A stretch of 64,000 nucleotides of DNA, from NCBI RefSeq assembly GCF_044357945.1, contig NZ_CP076563.1:1364001-1428000 (forward strand), in the 5' to 3' direction. This DNA comes from QAND01 sp003150225 (GTDB lineage: Bacteria; Bacillota; Clostridia; Christensenellales; QAND01). Made by a program: the position numbers and the translations under genes. Positions within the stretch are counted from its first letter, which is position 1. The number at the start of each line of letters is the position of its first letter. Below are positions 16,466-25,190 of this stretch, piece by piece. The notes under the pieces are model-generated. The model worked only from the letters and a program-made list of their open reading frames with translations. It was not told where the DNA came from and made no database searches.

Positions 16466-17293
16466 ATGAAAAAGTTTGCTGCGGTTCTTTTGGCTATTGG
16501 GATGTGCCTTGCCATGGTTGCCTGTGGAAATAGCACTCCAGAAAGCTCTTCGTCTGGGAATAATAGCCCAAACGAAAAGGTCTATCTCGAGGAAAGTGAA
16601 GTCACAAGCATGCACGCCAACCCCAAGTCATTTGAGGGTAAATATGTAAAGCTTTCTGGAAGAGTGTTCGGGCCTGTCGAACAAAATAGTGGCTCCATTG
16701 CTTTTCAAATGTGGTGCGATCCCGTTGGATATGACCTTGATGTGGCTGTGATATATAACAATAATGATGTAAGTATAAAAGAGAACGACTATGTGATTAT
16801 TGATGGTATGATATTGGGAGAAATGAGCGGGCAAAACGCTTTTGGAGGTACGATAACATCGCCAATGATAGCGGCGGACACTTTGGTGTTATCATCCTAT
16901 GCTGAGGTTGTAAGCCCGACACAGAAAACAATTACACCTGAAAACGCTACAATTGATCAACATGGGTGTGTGGTTACTATTGAAAAGATTGAGTTAGCGG
17001 AAAATGAAACGCGTGTGTATATAAAGGCCACGAATAATTCGAGCGAGAAAATGTCTGTTTATACGTTTAATATGAAGCTTGTGCAGGGAAATAAGCAGTA
17101 TGAAGAATCTTACCAGTTCGGCGCTGATTATCCAGAGTTACCGTCCAGTATATTGCCTGGCATAGAAGCTGATGGAGTCGTCGTGTTTGATCCAATTTCG
17201 CCAGATGAAGCCATAAAGGTTTATGTGGAGGCCGGAAACGATAATTATCGCCTTGATTTTGAGGATTATGTTTTTGAAATCCCGGTTCAATAA
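16466..17293 (+). CDS. Prophage lipoprotein with OB-like and DUF4352-like domains
   Basis: 275 aa. Signal peptide with lipobox MVACG near residues 17-21, then a Ser/Asn-rich linker. Residues ~45-140 resemble an OB-fold domain (SFEGKYVKLSGRVFG ... VIIDGMILGEM). The C-terminal ~110 residues resemble the beta-sandwich DUF4352 (VVTIEKIELAENETRVYIKATNNSSEKMSVY, in parts). Exported and membrane-anchored. AGGAGG before the ATG. Lysogenic conversion or superinfection exclusion is possible. Confidence 0.75.
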   Translation: MKKFAAVLLAIGMCLAMVACGNSTPESSSSGNNSPNEKVYLEESEVTSMHANPKSFEGKYVKLSGRVFGPVEQNSGSIAFQMWCDPVGYDLDVAVIYNNNDVSIKENDYVIIDGMILGEMSGQNAFGGTITSPMIAADTLVLSSYAEVVSPTQKTITPENATIDQHGCVVTIEKIELAENETRVYIKATNNSSEKMSVYTFNMKLVQGNKQYEESYQFGADYPELPSSILPGIEADGVVVFDPISPDEAIKVYVEAGNDNYRLDFEDYVFEIPVQ

Positions 17294-17314
17294 TCAATTT
17301 AGAAGCTTAAGTCA

Positions 17315-17341
17315 AAAGCCCCGCACAAACGGCGGGGCTTT
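17315..17341 (+). terminator. Rho-independent terminator
   Basis: Stem AAAGCCCCGC / GCGGGGCTTT after the lipoprotein gene; T tract short. Confidence 0.75.
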
Positions 17342-17368
17342 GTAAAAAATGAGTATGCGAGGTTAGTT

Positions 17369-18439
17369 TTGCCCAAAAAGAAAACAATGTATAAACGACC
17401 AGATGGTCTATACGAGAAAATGCTCATTATTAACGGAAAGCGGAAAGCGTTTCGTGGGAAAAGCGAGGCGGAGGTTTTTCGGAAGATAGCTGCCTACAAG
17501 GGTGAAGTAGAGAAAGGGCGCGCCTTTAAGGTAGTAGCAGAGGAATGGCATGACAAGCTCTGGCCGACGCTCGCTCACAACACTACAAACGGGTACAACG
17601 CCGCATATAGACGTGTTGTAGATGCATTTGGCGATCTATCAATCAAGGAATTGCGCCCGGCACAGATTGAGGCGTTTGTACAAGAACTTTGCTTGAAAGG
17701 CTATGCCAAAAAGACTGTGGCAATGCACTTGCAGCTAGCCAAGCAAATATGTAGTCATGCGGTCCTTAGTGGAGATATTGAGTATAGCCCAGCCATGTAT
17801 GTAATGCTTCCGGGTAGGCTTCCAGAAAAACACAGGGAATTGCCTTCTGATGATCAGATTGACAGGATCATAAAAGGGCTAGAGGCCGAGTTTGGTTTAT
17901 TTGCTTACCTCATTTTATACACTGGTTTGCGCCGTGGAGAGGCGCTTGCTCTCACTCACGGAGATATTGACCGGGAGCGAGGCCTTGTACACGTTACAAA
18001 GTCACTATATTGGGAGAGCAATGATCCGCATATAAAACTTCCAAAAAGCAAAGCAGGGGAGCGCGACGTGATTTTGCCAGATATTCTTGCAGACGCGATT
18101 AAACCAGGAGCAAAGAACGTACTGTTGTTTCCGGGGTTGAACGGAGAGCTTATAACATCTTCCCAGTTCCGTGCAAAATATAAAAAGTATCAAAGAGAAT
18201 GTGGGGTAACGGTCACTCCCCACGAAATTAGACATGCATATGCTACAATGCTGTATGATGCGGGGGTTGACGCTAAAGCCGCCCAAGAGCAGCTGGGGCA
18301 TTCATCGGTTGCGATTACGCAAGATATATATACTCTTATTAGCCAACGACGCCGTAAGGACACCCGGGAAAGAATCAACGCTCAATTTGGAACAAGAACA
18401 CAGAAAATACACAGTAACAGCAAAAATGCCGATGAATAA
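17369..18439 (+). CDS. int: Tyrosine integrase of prophage A
   Basis: 356 aa from TTG. N-terminal arm-binding AP2-like part (PDGLYEKMLIINGKRKAFRGKS), core-binding domain, then catalytic domain. Active-site residues are Arg in TGLRRGEAL, HEIRH (HxxR), a late His in LGHSSVAIT and Tyr in QDIYTLI. The attR core lies inside the last codons (TQKIHS), so the final residues are encoded by host DNA in the integrated state. In the excised circle the frame would run on about 61 codons into the phage left end. Confidence 0.93.
   Translation: MPKKKTMYKRPDGLYEKMLIINGKRKAFRGKSEAEVFRKIAAYKGEVEKGRAFKVVAEEWHDKLWPTLAHNTTNGYNAAYRRVVDAFGDLSIKELRPAQIEAFVQELCLKGYAKKTVAMHLQLAKQICSHAVLSGDIEYSPAMYVMLPGRLPEKHRELPSDDQIDRIIKGLEAEFGLFAYLILYTGLRRGEALALTHGDIDRERGLVHVTKSLYWESNDPHIKLPKSKAGERDVILPDILADAIKPGAKNVLLFPGLNGELITSSQFRAKYKKYQRECGVTVTPHEIRHAYATMLYDAGVDAKAAQEQLGHSSVAITQDIYTLISQRRRKDTRERINAQFGTRTQKIHSNSKNADE
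18398..18415. repeat. attR core of prophage A
   Basis: Exact 18-base copy of 6523-6540, located inside the 3' end of the integrase gene. The host gene queH starts 48 bases beyond it. Confidence 0.85.
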
Positions 18440-18463
18440 AGAAGTTGAATATATGGGGAAAAT

Positions 18464-19060
18464 ATGAACCGCACCAATTACCAGCGGGAACTGGATGCCT
18501 TGATCAAAACCTTGGCTGAGCGGCCCAGGTTGCTGCTCCATAGCTGCTGTGCGCCCTGCAGCAGCTATGTGTTGGAGTATTTGGCTCCCTATTTTCGCTT
18601 GGAGCTGTTTTATTATAACCCCAACATCGCGCCGGAGCAGGAGTACCAAAAGCGGCTTTGGGAACAGAAAAAGCTTGCGGAGCGGCTGCAAATCCCAGTT
18701 TTAGAGGAGGCGTACCGGCCTCAGGACTTTTATGATATGGCCCGGGGCATGGAGGACGCTCCTGAGGGCGGCATCCGCTGCAAAGCCTGCTATCGGCTCC
18801 GGCTCCGAAAGACCGCTCAGCTGGCGCGGGAACGGGGGGTGGACTATTTCTGCACCACGTTATCCATCAGTCCCTTAAAGGACGCTCAGGCCATCAACGT
18901 CATCGGCCGGGAGGAGGGGGAGCAGGCCGGCGTGCGTTGGCTGCCCTCTGATTTCAAAAAACGGGGAGGATACCAGCGGTCCATTGAGCTGGCAAGGGAG
19001 TATGGCCTCTATCGCCAAAACTATTGCGGCTGTCTCTTTTCCCGGAGGGAGGAAACATGA
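18464..19060 (+). CDS. queH: Epoxyqueuosine reductase QueH
   Basis: 198 aa. Reduces epoxyqueuosine to queuosine in tRNA. Signature HSCCAPCSS near residue 27, RCKACYRLRL near residue 105 and a C-terminal CGCLFS carry the cysteines expected for the Fe-S/metal centre of QueH (DUF208). The reading frame ends in ATGA, overlapping the start of a degraded lipoprotein gene. In attB the queH promoter region would have been continuous with the trmN6-like intergenic region. Confidence 0.93.
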   Translation: MNRTNYQRELDALIKTLAERPRLLLHSCCAPCSSYVLEYLAPYFRLELFYYNPNIAPEQEYQKRLWEQKKLAERLQIPVLEEAYRPQDFYDMARGMEDAPEGGIRCKACYRLRLRKTAQLARERGVDYFCTTLSISPLKDAQAINVIGREEGEQAGVRWLPSDFKKRGGYQRSIELAREYGLYRQNYCGCLFSRREET

Positions 19061-19389
19061 GAAGAGCGTTTTCCTATTTGATGATGGGATTGATCTGCTA
19101 GTTGGGGATGGCTGGATGTGAAGAATCCCTCTTGGGTAATCCTAACAGCAACTGAAATTTAGATAGGACATCCCAGCGGTATGGGTAACCTATTCCAGAT
19201 GCTTTGCGGTATCGGAGGAACCAGGCTATCTGGGCTTCGCATCGGCGGAGGGGAATCCTGGGGATTTATTTTTAACCTGGAAAAAGAATAAATTGGTGAC
19301 GGGGGAAATAATCTATCATTTACATTTTAAGTATAGTGGACAGGATTACCAACTTTCTATATTGGATGCGCTGAGGCTGGAGCGATAGT
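19057..19389 (+). pseudogene. Degraded lipoprotein gene
   Basis: ATG 19057 begins a signal-peptide-like sequence (MRRAFSYLMMGLIC). It is interrupted by TAG at codon 15, after which the same frame reads LGMAGCEESLL, a lipobox, and then meets TGA. Near the end another frame reads WKKNKLVTGEIIYHLHFKYSG to a TAG at 19387-19389. Together these look like one short lipoprotein gene broken by stops and at least one frameshift. Confidence 0.7.
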
Positions 19390-19417
19390 AGGATAGTATA
19401 GGAAAGGTTAAACACGA

Positions 19418-19450
19418 TAAAAAGGACCTGATAGCTGCTTTAGGTCTTTT
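19418..19450. terminator. Terminator between convergent genes
   Basis: AAAGGACCT ... AGGTCTTTT inverted repeat with A and T runs on both sides, between queH/lipoprotein (plus) and the sulfatase remnant (minus). Confidence 0.65.
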
Positions 19451-19467
19451 GTGTTTTTTGGACTTGA

Positions 19468-21293
19468 TCAACGATCGCACAATTCGGATTGACCGCTTGC
19501 AATGCGTTTTTCATACGCATTGGGAGTATTAAATGCATTAGGATGCGTATAAAAGTCTTCTTTGAGTGCATTAAAACGCGCTTCCAACAAACTCAACTCA
19601 TAGGAAATTTTAGAATGGTTAACGGAAGATACAATGTTATGTAATTCTTGGGGATCCCGAGATAGATCGTACACATCCGTAATTTTAACATTTTCAAAAG
19701 AATCAAATATAAAAATATTTGTAATTACAGAATACGCGTCGGTACGTACACCGAGAACAATCGGCCTACGGAGCATGTCAGGACAGCCTCCACCCATATA
19801 TTCAATAAACGCATGATCTCGTCCCTCGTGCGAGAGTATAGATAGTCCCGTCATTTGAGGCGGAATAGGCAGATTACAAAGATCTAAGAGTGTTGGAGCT
19901 ACATCTTTACTCTCATAGAATCCCGTACGGATTTCAGGGGTTAAGCTCTCATCATAAATTAAAAACGGGACATGGTAGTTTTCTCGATGGGGGGTGTTAA
20001 CATAACGATCTCGTATTGGATCATAGCTATATGAAAATCCATGGTCGGCAGTAATGACGATTGCAGTATTTTCCAATATATTGCGTTGCTTTAACTCATA
20101 GAACAAATGTTCTAAGCAGTGATCCATATATAGTAAGGAAAGGTCACTGGTTAACGATCCATGATAACGCTTGGGAAGATGTGCGATGTAATCTTGTATG
20201 GCTGAAAATTCATTATCTAATTGAGAAAAATCTGAATAATTTGTGGTAAAGAATGATTCGGGTGCATGCGCATCATCTATATGTAAATATGCAAAATAGG
20301 GCCGCGAATCATTTCTATTGTCTAACCATTCTAAATAATGATTGATAAAATTAATTGCGGGTACTGCCGCTTTAAAAGTGCTGTAGTTTTTACCAATGCG
20401 ATCGTAAAGATCTTTATCCCACACTGCATTTCTATACATTGCAGCGTACTGATAGGCACTATGAAAATCACCATGAATTAATGCACGTGATAAACGCCCT
20501 AAAGGAAAAGGAAGGTTTCGCAAGTTTTTCTTTTTGTTGGTCTTATAGATTTGATCAAAAATCGGACGATAACATCGACAAACTTCCCTTTGGACTTGTG
20601 GATCAACGCGCCGGTTAGATGTCCGAACGGGAATTTGGAATAAAATGTGGTCCTGCTTTTAAATGAACAGCTGAGTTAAATACTGTTTTGGATCTTTTTG
20701 AAAGGTCTTATATTCCTGCTGAATTTTTAGAAGGTCTTGGTCCAATCCTTCCAGATCATCATTTTCATTTAATATAGAGACCAAATCGCTGCGCTGCAGT
20801 AGCTGCTCAGTAATATGGATCCAGGCAATAAAATTATCATAGAGGATATCTTAGAGCATACTGATTTCAGTTTGCGATAACTTATTTTACAAAAAGAGTG
20901 GAGCATAGTAGGAAAATCGGTAAGACCAAACCTCAGCAAATTGAAAAAAGCTTTGGTGGTGTCGAGCGTCTACTCCAGGAAAAGAGTAGGGAGGATAAAT
21001 GGTTGGATAGTAATGGTTAATAAATGTTTCATACTCGTTGCTTGAAATTCTTGTAGGACTGTACGCCGATATTTAAATTTTTGTAAATATCCGCCGCTAT
21101 TTAGCATTTCTACTCCGCTGAGTAGCGGAATAACGGCTGATTTGGTAAAAGGGCCTTGTGAATATTGCGTTGCTATAACACAATGCTCTTTCAATTTGTT
21201 TAAGAAGGGCATTGGGGTATGACGGTAGAGCGTTTCATCCAAATGTTCTACAGCAACAGAGTCGATTATAAAGAATAAAACGTTTTTAGCCAT
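19468..21293 (-). pseudogene. Sulfatase/alkaline-phosphatase-superfamily gene, disrupted
   Basis: The N-terminal part (ATG 21293, AKNVLFFIIDSVAVEHL) and the C-terminal part (FAYLHIDDAHAPE, IVITADHGFSY, TPHRENYHVPFLIYDE, TDVYDLSRDPQEL) are clear halves of a sulfatase. Between them the frame shifts once near 21045-21060. In-frame TAA codons lie at 20887-20889, 20851-20853 and 20659-20661. The intervening translation is otherwise coherent, which fits recent decay. AT-rich like the flippase gene it overlaps. Confidence 0.88.
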
Positions 21294-21297
21294 TTTC

Positions 21298-22752
21298 TCA
21301 ACTTTCTTTCTTAAGCTTTTTAAAAATGATATCCAGAATTGGATCCCGACGATAAAGCAAATAAGCACCATATAAGCAGACACAAAGAATAATGGTAAAA
21401 GCAATATGTCCAATTGTACCGAGTGGAAAAGCATGGACTATGAAGGAGATTGGAATAAACAGGATTGAGATAAAAAAGTATCCAATAATCTGACGAGAGA
21501 AAAAGTTGCAATGTATATGCAAATGCTTGTTTACATATCTGGTGGTTATAATGTCAAAAAGAGCTACAGCAATGGCGGTTGTGCACATGGCGGTTAGCGG
21601 GGAAAAGATTTGTAGCCAAATCAACAGGAAATCAAAGGCTACATTAGCTAGGCCGAAGATAAGTAAGAAGCTAGTGAGCTGACGTTCACAATTATTGATG
21701 TACATTACCAGATTGCTGATTAAAGATTGATAAGCAAATGGAATCCGTGCTAACGCAGTTACAATTAAAACTGGATATACATATGTATATACATCTTTGG
21801 TATATATCCACATAATTTCTTTTGCGAGAACGAGAATTCCAAAGGATATTGGGATAACAATTGCCATATAGGTATGAATTGTTCTATGCAAAGTATTTTC
21901 ATAAGAATCCTTATCATGATTTCCAATATAATAGGAAAGTCTGGGGATCGCAACCGTGACGAGGGAGAGAGGAAGCGTGCAGAGCATACCTACCAATGTA
22001 GAAGGCAATGTATATTCCGTAACCGCAATATCACTTACAAAAGGGCTTAACAATAGTTTGTCCAATTGTCCATAGAGCATCTCTACGTTTGCAAGCAAAA
22101 GAGTAATGATTAAAGGCAGGATATACGATTTTAGTTGTAAGCTCTTAAAAGAAAACTTTACATTGCGCTTAATATATGTAAAGCTTACGAAATTATTGAG
22201 AAAAATGGTCATGGAGACCACGATAGAATAGATGATAACATCGGTTGGACGGCGAACAAACGCGAAAATGGAAATAAAATATAGAAATCGAATAATAATG
22301 GTTTTTATAGTAATAAAACGGTAGTTTTCCGTTGCTTCGTTGATGAATTCGATATAAAAGACGTTGGAAGCCATTTGAATAATCATAACGGCATACACAT
22401 AAAAATCAATTCCGGTAGAACGAACAGAAAAATAGATAATATAAAAGAAAGTAACAACGCAGTTAGCGATGACTCCAACAACAAATAAACTAGAAAAAAT
22501 TTGAGAAAATTTTACAGGATCTTGTCTGACTTTGCTAATTTCACGAAGTCCATAGTTATATATTCCAAAGGATCCAATTACAAAAAAAACGTTGAATTCT
22601 GCGTAAACACGATTATAAATTCCATACAGTTCCGGAGAGAGCAGTCCCGCTATGTAGGGTCCAACAAACAAAGGTACTAAAAGATTGAATGCATTGAGGA
22701 TGCCTTTATAAATTGCGTTTTGCCCCAGCGAAACAGATGGGCTTTTTTTCAT
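21298..22752 (-). CDS. Polysaccharide flippase (Wzx/MATE-like)
   Basis: 484 aa from ATG 22752 (GAGGT about 10 bases upstream), with around 12-14 hydrophobic segments. The N-terminus (NAIYKGILNAFNLLVPLFVGPYIAGLL) and YGIYNRVYAEF follow the pattern of oligosaccharide flippases of the MOP superfamily, which translocate lipid-linked repeat units. Base composition is much more AT-rich than its neighbours, suggesting acquisition from elsewhere. Overlapped by the broken sulfatase start, so the two were once one operon, perhaps decorating a surface polymer. Confidence 0.85.
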   Translation of the reverse strand: MKKSPSVSLGQNAIYKGILNAFNLLVPLFVGPYIAGLLSPELYGIYNRVYAEFNVFFVIGSFGIYNYGLREISKVRQDPVKFSQIFSSLFVVGVIANCVVTFFYIIYFSVRSTGIDFYVYAVMIIQMASNVFYIEFINEATENYRFITIKTIIIRFLYFISIFAFVRRPTDVIIYSIVVSMTIFLNNFVSFTYIKRNVKFSFKSLQLKSYILPLIITLLLANVEMLYGQLDKLLLSPFVSDIAVTEYTLPSTLVGMLCTLPLSLVTVAIPRLSYYIGNHDKDSYENTLHRTIHTYMAIVIPISFGILVLAKEIMWIYTKDVYTYVYPVLIVTALARIPFAYQSLISNLVMYINNCERQLTSFLLIFGLANVAFDFLLIWLQIFSPLTAMCTTAIAVALFDIITTRYVNKHLHIHCNFFSRQIIGYFFISILFIPISFIVHAFPLGTIGHIAFTIILCVCLYGAYLLYRRDPILDIIFKKLKKES

Positions 22753-22809
22753 GTGTAAATACCTCATTGTTTATCTTTATTACGCATATTATCATTGATG
22801 AATGCGTCT

Positions 22810-22838
22810 ATTGTAAAACCATCTTTAAAAAAAATCAA
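22810..22838 (-). promoter_or_regulatory. Probable promoter of the flippase operon
   Basis: Read on the minus strand: TTGATT (22838-22833), 17-base spacer, TACAAT (22815-22810), about 58 bases before the flippase ATG. Confidence 0.5.
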
Positions 22839-22919
22839 ACCGATATGCTTTTGAACGATAAATATCGCAGATAGTTCATTTGGATGTAAAAAAATTTTTC
22901 AGCAATAAAACCATTTTTA

Positions 22920-22959
22920 AAAAATACGATACGGTATGACTATACCGTATCGTATTTTT
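22920..22959. terminator. Very strong bidirectional terminator
   Basis: A perfect 18-bp inverted repeat (left arm 22920-22937, loop GACT, right arm 22942-22959) bounded by A5 and T5. It lies upstream of the flippase operon and downstream of the SGNH-vWA gene on the minus strand, so it would isolate the two operons. Confidence 0.8.
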
Positions 22960-23045
22960 GCCGGCTGTACGATTCTTGTTAATTTAGACCAGAAGGATTT
23001 GTATCGCCGAAGTTTTGATCTCTTTCATCAAGGGGCGTTCTTAAT

Positions 23046-25190
23046 TTATGATTTGCGCGTTTTTGCGCTCCTTTTAACGGCTATTACAACCACAGCAAAC
23101 AGGATAAAAGCCACTGCGCCTCCAACGATGTAGTAAAGATAGGTATAGTCTACAACCTCCCCCGTTCCATTCTCCTTTGCACGATACTTGATATCGTACT
23201 TGCCGTCGCCGTTCTGATCCACCTTTAATTCGGTTGAACGAGCGTTTTTTGCAACGGTGTCGATTACCGTATCCTGTGTAATCACTATGTTATAGAACTC
23301 CCTGATATCGCTATACTCACCGTTTTCATCCATAAAGCCAATGGTATAATCCATCTCACCGCTGTCGGTTCCCTGGATGCGAATGTCATAGCTGGCCCCT
23401 TCTTTTAACCGCAGGATCTTGGTGCGGTCATCTGACCGATCCTCGTTTTCCTCAAAGGTCAGAGTTCCAAAATCAGTTCTGACACAGAGATTTTCCTCAG
23501 AAGAATTCAGCATTTCACCATCGTGGGATACCGTAACGTCAACGGGACAGGCAATGCGAACGTAGATGTATTTTTGTCCGTTTAGCTGATCTGCAATGTC
23601 GCCAAAGAAAAACACCAAATCATTGGCGTCCGCCACCTCATAGTGGCACCCGCTGCTTGCAATCCCCTCCATAAGCGCCTGAGCGGACGATCGATATCCG
23701 CCCATATTTTCAAAGAAGCCCAGGGTATAGATGTAGATACCGTCCTTCTTGATCTCGTCGGCATAGGAGATCAGCTCGTCGCCGACCTTGCCGTCGTTGG
23801 GCTCTCCGTCGCTCATCAACACGATGATCTTCTTTTTGGCATTGCTGTTTTGCAGCATATCACGTGCCATGGAAAGGCCGGATTCGATGTTGGTTCCGCC
23901 GCCGTCGTTGATCTGCTGAACAACGCTGGTAAGATAGCTTTCATTCAGATTGAAATCGGACAGCATCATGGAATCGTTGTCATATGTGACAATGCCGATG
24001 CTTGCATCCTCCTTGAGAACGGTGCGGATAAAATTGGCGGATGCTTTTTTTGTTTCTTTCATGGGCGCGCCCGCCATGCTCCCCGATGCATCAAGGACCA
24101 AAACGATATCCCGTTCATCGGAAGTGGTGCGAACCATCCACTCGGACTCGCCTCCATCTGCCTCCAGTTGGTCGATTTTGCTTTGCACGCATTTGGCGTA
24201 GGCCTTTGCTCCCTTGCTGTTGGGATGCATGGAATAGGCGCTCACGAAGCTCTTGGGAAATCCCGTTAAATCCTCCGACTGCGGCAACATTACTTTGTTG
24301 ATATACGGGTTATCGGAATAAGCCTCGTGGCCGTTAAACGCCTCCTCAACGGAGACGAAACAGATTTTAATGCCGGATGCTTTGCAAGCATTGACCAGGT
24401 TTTCGATCTCGTTGTTGAAGTTGCTGACCGAGTCGTTGACCAAAGTGGCTTCTTCACGGCTGAAAAAGAAGCCCTTGCCAGTTTGATCGAGCAGCTTTGG
24501 ATATCCGGCTACAAGGATCTTGGCTTGTGGCCCAGCCTTCTTTGAAATCGCCTCATATGCCTGTCGAAGGTCATCCCGGATTCCGCCGTCCGCATAGAAC
24601 TTCTTCCAAGTATCATTCAGCTTATCCGACAGCTTGCTGGTGTGGAGATATGTGCTGCCCAGCGCCGCCTCGGTAATCACATCCGTAAAACCGGCGTCGT
24701 TTCCTCCCAGCGTTATTGTTACGTAATCCGCCTTCTTGCTTCCCAATGTGTCAAACACGTCCAACTGCGGATCCAAGGATGCCGTTCCGGAATTGCCGTC
24801 CCGATCGTACTCCTTTTTTTGCGTGTGCAGCATATGCTCCGTTTCCGCCCCGGACACCGCCGCAAAATACCAGTGCGTGTTGCGGTTTTCCGACATTGTG
24901 CCGCTTACCGATGGAAGCGTCAGCATTCCGGACCAACTGTTTTGGGACCGATGCGCAAGCCAATCGGGGTTTTTCACCTTTTTGGAGGTATCCTCGTTTT
25001 GGCCGTAAAAAGGCTCGATCCCCTCCCCGGAGGAATAGGAGTCCCCCAGCGAGACGATGATTCTATCGCCTTCCAGCGTCTCGGCGCTTGCCGCGGGCAA
25101 CACCGGAAACACCATAACAAGGGCGGCTGCTATGCCAAGAAAGACTCGAAAAAACCTTGCTGTTTTTGCTGTATAATTGTATTTACTCAT
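23046..25190 (-). CDS. Secreted SGNH hydrolase fused to a von Willebrand A domain, C-terminal membrane anchor
   Basis: 714 aa. Signal peptide to about residue 36 (LPAASA). SGNH/GDSL hydrolase at ~42-345: block I GDSYSSGE, block III TLGGND, block V MHPNSKG. A vWA domain at ~355-550 has a complete MIDAS DASGS and IVLMSDGEPND. A beta-type region follows, then a C-terminal transmembrane helix and basic tail (VAVVIAVKRSAKTRKS-like). So a surface enzyme, likely an esterase, with an adhesive or protein-binding module. The start overlaps the stop of the zinc-ribbon gene by 4 bases. Confidence 0.88.
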   Translation of the reverse strand: MSKYNYTAKTARFFRVFLGIAAALVMVFPVLPAASAETLEGDRIIVSLGDSYSSGEGIEPFYGQNEDTSKKVKNPDWLAHRSQNSWSGMLTLPSVSGTMSENRNTHWYFAAVSGAETEHMLHTQKKEYDRDGNSGTASLDPQLDVFDTLGSKKADYVTITLGGNDAGFTDVITEAALGSTYLHTSKLSDKLNDTWKKFYADGGIRDDLRQAYEAISKKAGPQAKILVAGYPKLLDQTGKGFFFSREEATLVNDSVSNFNNEIENLVNACKASGIKICFVSVEEAFNGHEAYSDNPYINKVMLPQSEDLTGFPKSFVSAYSMHPNSKGAKAYAKCVQSKIDQLEADGGESEWMVRTTSDERDIVLVLDASGSMAGAPMKETKKASANFIRTVLKEDASIGIVTYDNDSMMLSDFNLNESYLTSVVQQINDGGGTNIESGLSMARDMLQNSNAKKKIIVLMSDGEPNDGKVGDELISYADEIKKDGIYIYTLGFFENMGGYRSSAQALMEGIASSGCHYEVADANDLVFFFGDIADQLNGQKYIYVRIACPVDVTVSHDGEMLNSSEENLCVRTDFGTLTFEENEDRSDDRTKILRLKEGASYDIRIQGTDSGEMDYTIGFMDENGEYSDIREFYNIVITQDTVIDTVAKNARSTELKVDQNGDGKYDIKYRAKENGTGEVVDYTYLYYIVGGAVAFILFAVVVIAVKRSAKTRKS

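Larger units (their letters stand above)
6541..18415. mobile_element. Prophage A (defective, siphovirus tail/lysis remnant)
   Basis: Bounded by the 18-base direct repeat. Holds, on the minus strand, two membrane proteins, endolysin, fibre and tail-tip genes and a stub of early genes. On the plus strand it holds a repressor, two lipoproteins and an integrase. No terminase, portal, capsid, tape measure or replication genes are present. The tail-tip gene at 13619 is followed within 61 bases by early genes, so the middle of the phage genome has been deleted. Confidence 0.9.
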
